NCBI RefSeq assembly: GCF_004349145.1
Contig: NZ_SMFO01000014.1
Location: 18,095 to 82,094, forward strand
Origin: Flavobacterium hiemivividum
GTDB lineage: Bacteria > Bacteroidota > Bacteroidia > Flavobacteriales > Flavobacteriaceae
Direction: 5' to 3'
DNA: 64,000 bases
Of this stretch, positions 61,879-64,000 are shown in pieces (position 1 is the stretch's first letter; each line of letters opens with the position of its first letter). A program made the position numbers and the translations under genes. The notes under the pieces were generated by a model that made no database searches, was not told where the DNA came from, and was given only the letters and a program-made list of their open reading frames with translations.

Positions 61879-62919
61879 ATGAAAAAATATATAATTTCAG
61901 GATTAATCCTTTTCACTTTTTCGCAATGTAAAAATTTGAAAAGTACAACAGGAGTAAAACTTGAAGAAAAATTTGCCATTGCAATTCATGGCGGAGCTGG
62001 AACAATAGTACGAAAGAATATGTCTCCTGAAATGGAAGCACAATACAAAGCTACTCTCGAAGAAGCGGTCAAAGTAGGTCATGAAATACTACGAAATGGA
62101 GGTTCTAGTTTGGACGCCGTGGAAAAAACAATAAACATCATGGAGAATTCTCCTCTATTTAATGCTGGTAAAGGGGCTGTATTTACAAATGAAGGTAAGA
62201 ACGAACTGGACGCTTCGATAATGGACGGAAAAACATTAAAAGCAGGTGCTATTGCGGGAGTAACTACTGTCAAAAATCCAATAAACCTGGCAAGAGCAGT
62301 CATGGAAAAATCAGAACATGTAATGTTAGTCAGAGAAGGTGCTGAGTTTTTCGCAAAAGAAAATGGTTTAGAACTTGTAAACCCCGCTTACTTCTATACT
62401 GAAAACAGGTACCAATCATTATTAAAAGCACAAGAAAAAGATAAAATCGAACTCGATCACTCGGGAGGAACTTCTTTTTATGATCCTTTTATAAAAGACA
62501 ATAAATTTGGGACTGTGGGCTGTGTCGCATTAGACAAAAACGGGAACCTTGCTGCTGGAACATCCACAGGAGGAATGACAAATAAAAAATGGGGACGCGT
62601 GGGAGATGCGCCTATTATTGGCGCAGGAACTTATGCCAACAATAACACCTGTGCTGTCTCTGCTACCGGCTGGGGTGAGTTTTTTATTCGTAATGTAGTA
62701 GCATATGATATTTCAGCACTCATGGAGTACAAAGGACTATCTCTTGAAAAAGCTGCAGAAGAAGTTATTCAAAGAAAACTTACAAAATTAGGCGGCGACG
62801 GTGGAATTGTAGCTATGGATAAAGACGGAAATATATCTATGGAGTTCAACACTGCTGGGATGTATAGAGCTTTCATCGATACCAAAGGAAAAATGGAAAT
62901 AGGTATTTATGAAAAATAA
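61879..62919 (+). CDS. Isoaspartyl peptidase/L-asparaginase (Ntn hydrolase) lipoprotein
   Basis: This 346-residue protein has a lipoprotein signal (SGLILFTFSQC, lipobox near residue 16) and an asparaginase-2 domain: FAIAIHGGAGTIVRKNMSPE, LDAVEKTINIMENSPLFNAG, and the autocleavage site DNKFGTVGCVALDKNGNLAA, in which Thr after FG becomes the catalytic N-terminal nucleophile, followed by TSTGGMTNKKWGRVGDAPII. It removes isoaspartyl residues or hydrolyses asparagine outside the cytoplasm. It is followed by a strong terminator. Confidence 0.92.
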   Translation: MKKYIISGLILFTFSQCKNLKSTTGVKLEEKFAIAIHGGAGTIVRKNMSPEMEAQYKATLEEAVKVGHEILRNGGSSLDAVEKTINIMENSPLFNAGKGAVFTNEGKNELDASIMDGKTLKAGAIAGVTTVKNPINLARAVMEKSEHVMLVREGAEFFAKENGLELVNPAYFYTENRYQSLLKAQEKDKIELDHSGGTSFYDPFIKDNKFGTVGCVALDKNGNLAAGTSTGGMTNKKWGRVGDAPIIGAGTYANNNTCAVSATGWGEFFIRNVVAYDISALMEYKGLSLEKAAEEVIQRKLTKLGGDGGIVAMDKDGNISMEFNTAGMYRAFIDTKGKMEIGIYEK

Positions 62920-62962
62920 AAAAAGAAATTAATATAAAAAACTGAAACCAACAATACCATAT

Positions 62963-62998
62963 AAATCCTACTGTTTTCTTTATAAAACAGTAGGATTT
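62963..62998 (+). terminator. Terminator of the isoaspartyl peptidase gene
   Basis: AAATCCTACTGTTTT (62963-62977) and AAAACAGTAGGATTT (62984-62998) form a perfect 15-bp stem with a 6-base loop, 44 bases after the stop codon. Confidence 0.88.
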
Positions 62999-63077
62999 TA
63001 AATAAAAAATAGATCAAGAACAATACTTGGGGAGGAAATGTTGAAAAATAATTAGAAATTTGTCTATCTAACAATTA

Positions 63078-63691
63078 GTGATAACTTCTATAGAGCTTTT
63101 AAAATTTATGCTACCTGATTTTTTAGTTGACCACTTTGAGGTGGTTTCTGCAAACGAAACTCAGGAAATATTGCACCTATACTTTGAAGAAAAAGCTAAA
63201 GCTCCTAAAAAGTTCGATACTCTTGAATTAGTATCAAAGGGATTTGTAGATGAAATTACCATTCAGTATTTCCCTCTACGAGGTAAATTCGCCAGAAGTC
63301 GTTATATTTTGTATAAAAACAAATCTAAATGGACTCAAAACCAAACCCAAAGCGCCAAATTGTTATTCGAATTATATCCTGATATTGAAAAATCATATCA
63401 GCTATCACAAGACTTACGGAATGTTTTTGAGAATACCACCGATAAAATTTATGGTATAAGCAAATTAGCTAGATGGTATGAAAAAGGGATCAGGCTGAGT
63501 TTAAATCATTTAATACCATATCTAGATCAATACAGAATCATTACCAAACGATAATAAACTATTTTGACAACAGAAGTACCAATGCTTCCGCGGAGTCTTT
63601 CAATGCAAAAATAAAAACGTTTAGATCTGAATTTAGAGGAGTGAGGAACATAGAGTTTTTCCTTTTCAGACTAACGAATATTTATGCCTAA
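63078..63691 (+). pseudogene. Transposase remnant with internal deletion and frameshift
   Basis: Residues 1-71 (LLKFMLPDFLVDHFEVVSAN ... FPLRGKF) match the separate N-terminal-region protein of ISAon1-type elements. Directly after (about 63291) follows ARSRYILYKNKSKWTQNQTQ and LFELYPDIEK, the C-terminal third of the transposase, so the catalytic middle has been deleted. At the A-run 63481-63485 the frame shifts by one base; in the shifted frame coding continues KSFNTISRSIQNHYQTIINY, NRSTNASAESFNAKIKTFRS, FRGVRNIEFFLFRLTNIYA to a stop at 63689-63691. It cannot make an active transposase. Confidence 0.75.
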
Positions 63692-63760
63692 TTTTTGCTA
63701 CTCCACAGCTTTTCGTTATGATCCCTAATTTTTGCTACTCCACAGCTTTTCGTTATGATC
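63687..63760 (+). repeat. Perfect 37-bp tandem duplication of the IS right end
   Basis: Two identical 37-base units, 63687-63723 and 63724-63760, each starting CCTAATTTTTGCTACTCC and ending TTTTCGTTATGATC. The first overlaps the stop codon of the transposase remnant. Confidence 0.9.
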
Positions 63761-63805
63761 CTATATATGAACTCTGCTTCCAAGTTTGAATCCGATTAAA
63801 AACAA

Positions 63806-63833
63806 AAAAGCCTATCTTTTCAGATAGGCTTTT
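63806..63833 (-). terminator. Terminator of the rRNA operon
   Basis: AAAAGCCTATCT (63806-63817) and AGATAGGCTTTT (63822-63833) form a perfect 12-bp stem with a 4-base loop, just downstream of the 5S gene in its direction of transcription, followed on the - strand by a T-run. Confidence 0.88.
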
Positions 63834-63839
63834 CAAAGA

Positions 63840-63946
63840 AAGGCGACGACATACTCTCCCACATAACTGCAGTACCATCTGCGCAGGCGGGCTTAACTAC
63901 TCTGTTCGGGATGGGAAGAGGTGAGCCCCGCCGCAATAACCACCTT
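63840..63946 (-). rRNA. rrf: 5S ribosomal RNA
   Basis: Read on the - strand, the sequence begins AAGGTGGTTATTGCGGCGGG, contains the conserved loop CCCATCCCGAACAGAGTAGT, AAGCCCGCCTGCGCAGATGG and GTACTGCAGTTATGTGGGAG, and ends GTATGTCGTCGCCTT. The first and last 7-8 bases pair (AAGGTGG with GTCGCCTT), forming helix I. This is the Bacteroidota type of 5S. The 23S gene should lie beyond the right edge of the window; bases 63947-64000 are the 23S-5S spacer. Ends may be off by a few bases. Confidence 0.93.
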
Positions 63947-64000
63947 AAGAGGTTATAATTGCTTTGGGCAATTATTGTAATGTTGTTTATTGTTTTATAA

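Larger units (their letters stand above)
63011..63761 (+). mobile_element. Decayed insertion sequence (ISAon1-like, ISL3-type)
   Basis: The span contains the transposase remnant at 63078-63691 plus end sequences. The left side GATCAAGAACAATACTTGGG matches the inverted right end (GATCATAACGAAAAGCTGTG) at 16 of the first 25 positions, an imperfect terminal repeat. The right end is present twice as a 37-bp tandem copy. About 1 kb of the usual element is missing. It lies directly beyond the terminator of an rRNA operon. Confidence 0.6.

Overview
The window looks like chromosomal DNA of a Flavobacterium-like member of the Bacteroidota. The evidence is low G+C, many TAnnTTTG-type -7 boxes, a PorQ gene of the type IX secretion system, a TonB receptor with an N-terminal carboxypeptidase-regulatory-like domain, a menaquinone gene cluster, DUF2853 next to menD, and a 5S rRNA with the Bacteroidota-typical sequence. 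I see no prophage, integrated plasmid, CRISPR array or tRNA. Most genes are ordinary core or shell genes of the genus.

Layout. 1-6.8 kb holds small accessory genes on the + strand: an isochorismatase-like hydrolase with a Crp/Fnr regulator, two exported HbpS/GlcG-like proteins flanking an exported 5-hydroxyisourate hydrolase, a DoxX-like gene without a usable start, a thioredoxin-like protein, DUF2024, a MarR regulator with a cysteine tail, and DUF2200. 7-12 kb holds an APC permease, an MscS channel and a hybrid histidine kinase. 12-21 kb (- strand) is the menaquinone region (menC, menA, menB), with a UPF0173 metal-dependent hydrolase, a TPR protein, two PH-domain membrane proteins and a CvfB-like S1 protein; menD and DUF2853 follow at 29.8-31.9 kb. 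Between them on the + strand are an M28 peptidase and a TolC/RND/adaptor efflux operon with a TlpA-like thioredoxin.

33-40.3 kb holds the most unusual group: a TonB-dependent receptor, a TPR lipoprotein and a DUF4331 family split over two adjacent exported proteins, facing a divergent ECF sigma/anti-sigma pair. A (TTTG)7 tract lies directly in front of the TPR gene. 40.4-52.3 kb is housekeeping: dihydrouridine synthase, rpsA, nucleoside permease, cmk, porQ, lon, a UMF1-type transporter and an M48 protease. 52.4-59.6 kb is glycogen metabolism (glgA-glgC-glgB plus a GH31 alpha-glucosidase). 59.8-62.9 kb holds an alpha/beta hydrolase, msrB, an endonuclease III-like protein and an isoaspartyl peptidase. 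63.0-63.8 kb is a decayed insertion sequence just beyond the terminator of an rRNA operon whose 5S gene (- strand) closes the window.

Repeats. Two imperfect palindromic elements of a shared family (about 14.51 and 20.95 kb) and three other stretches that resemble dispersed flavobacterial repeats sit in intergenic spaces.
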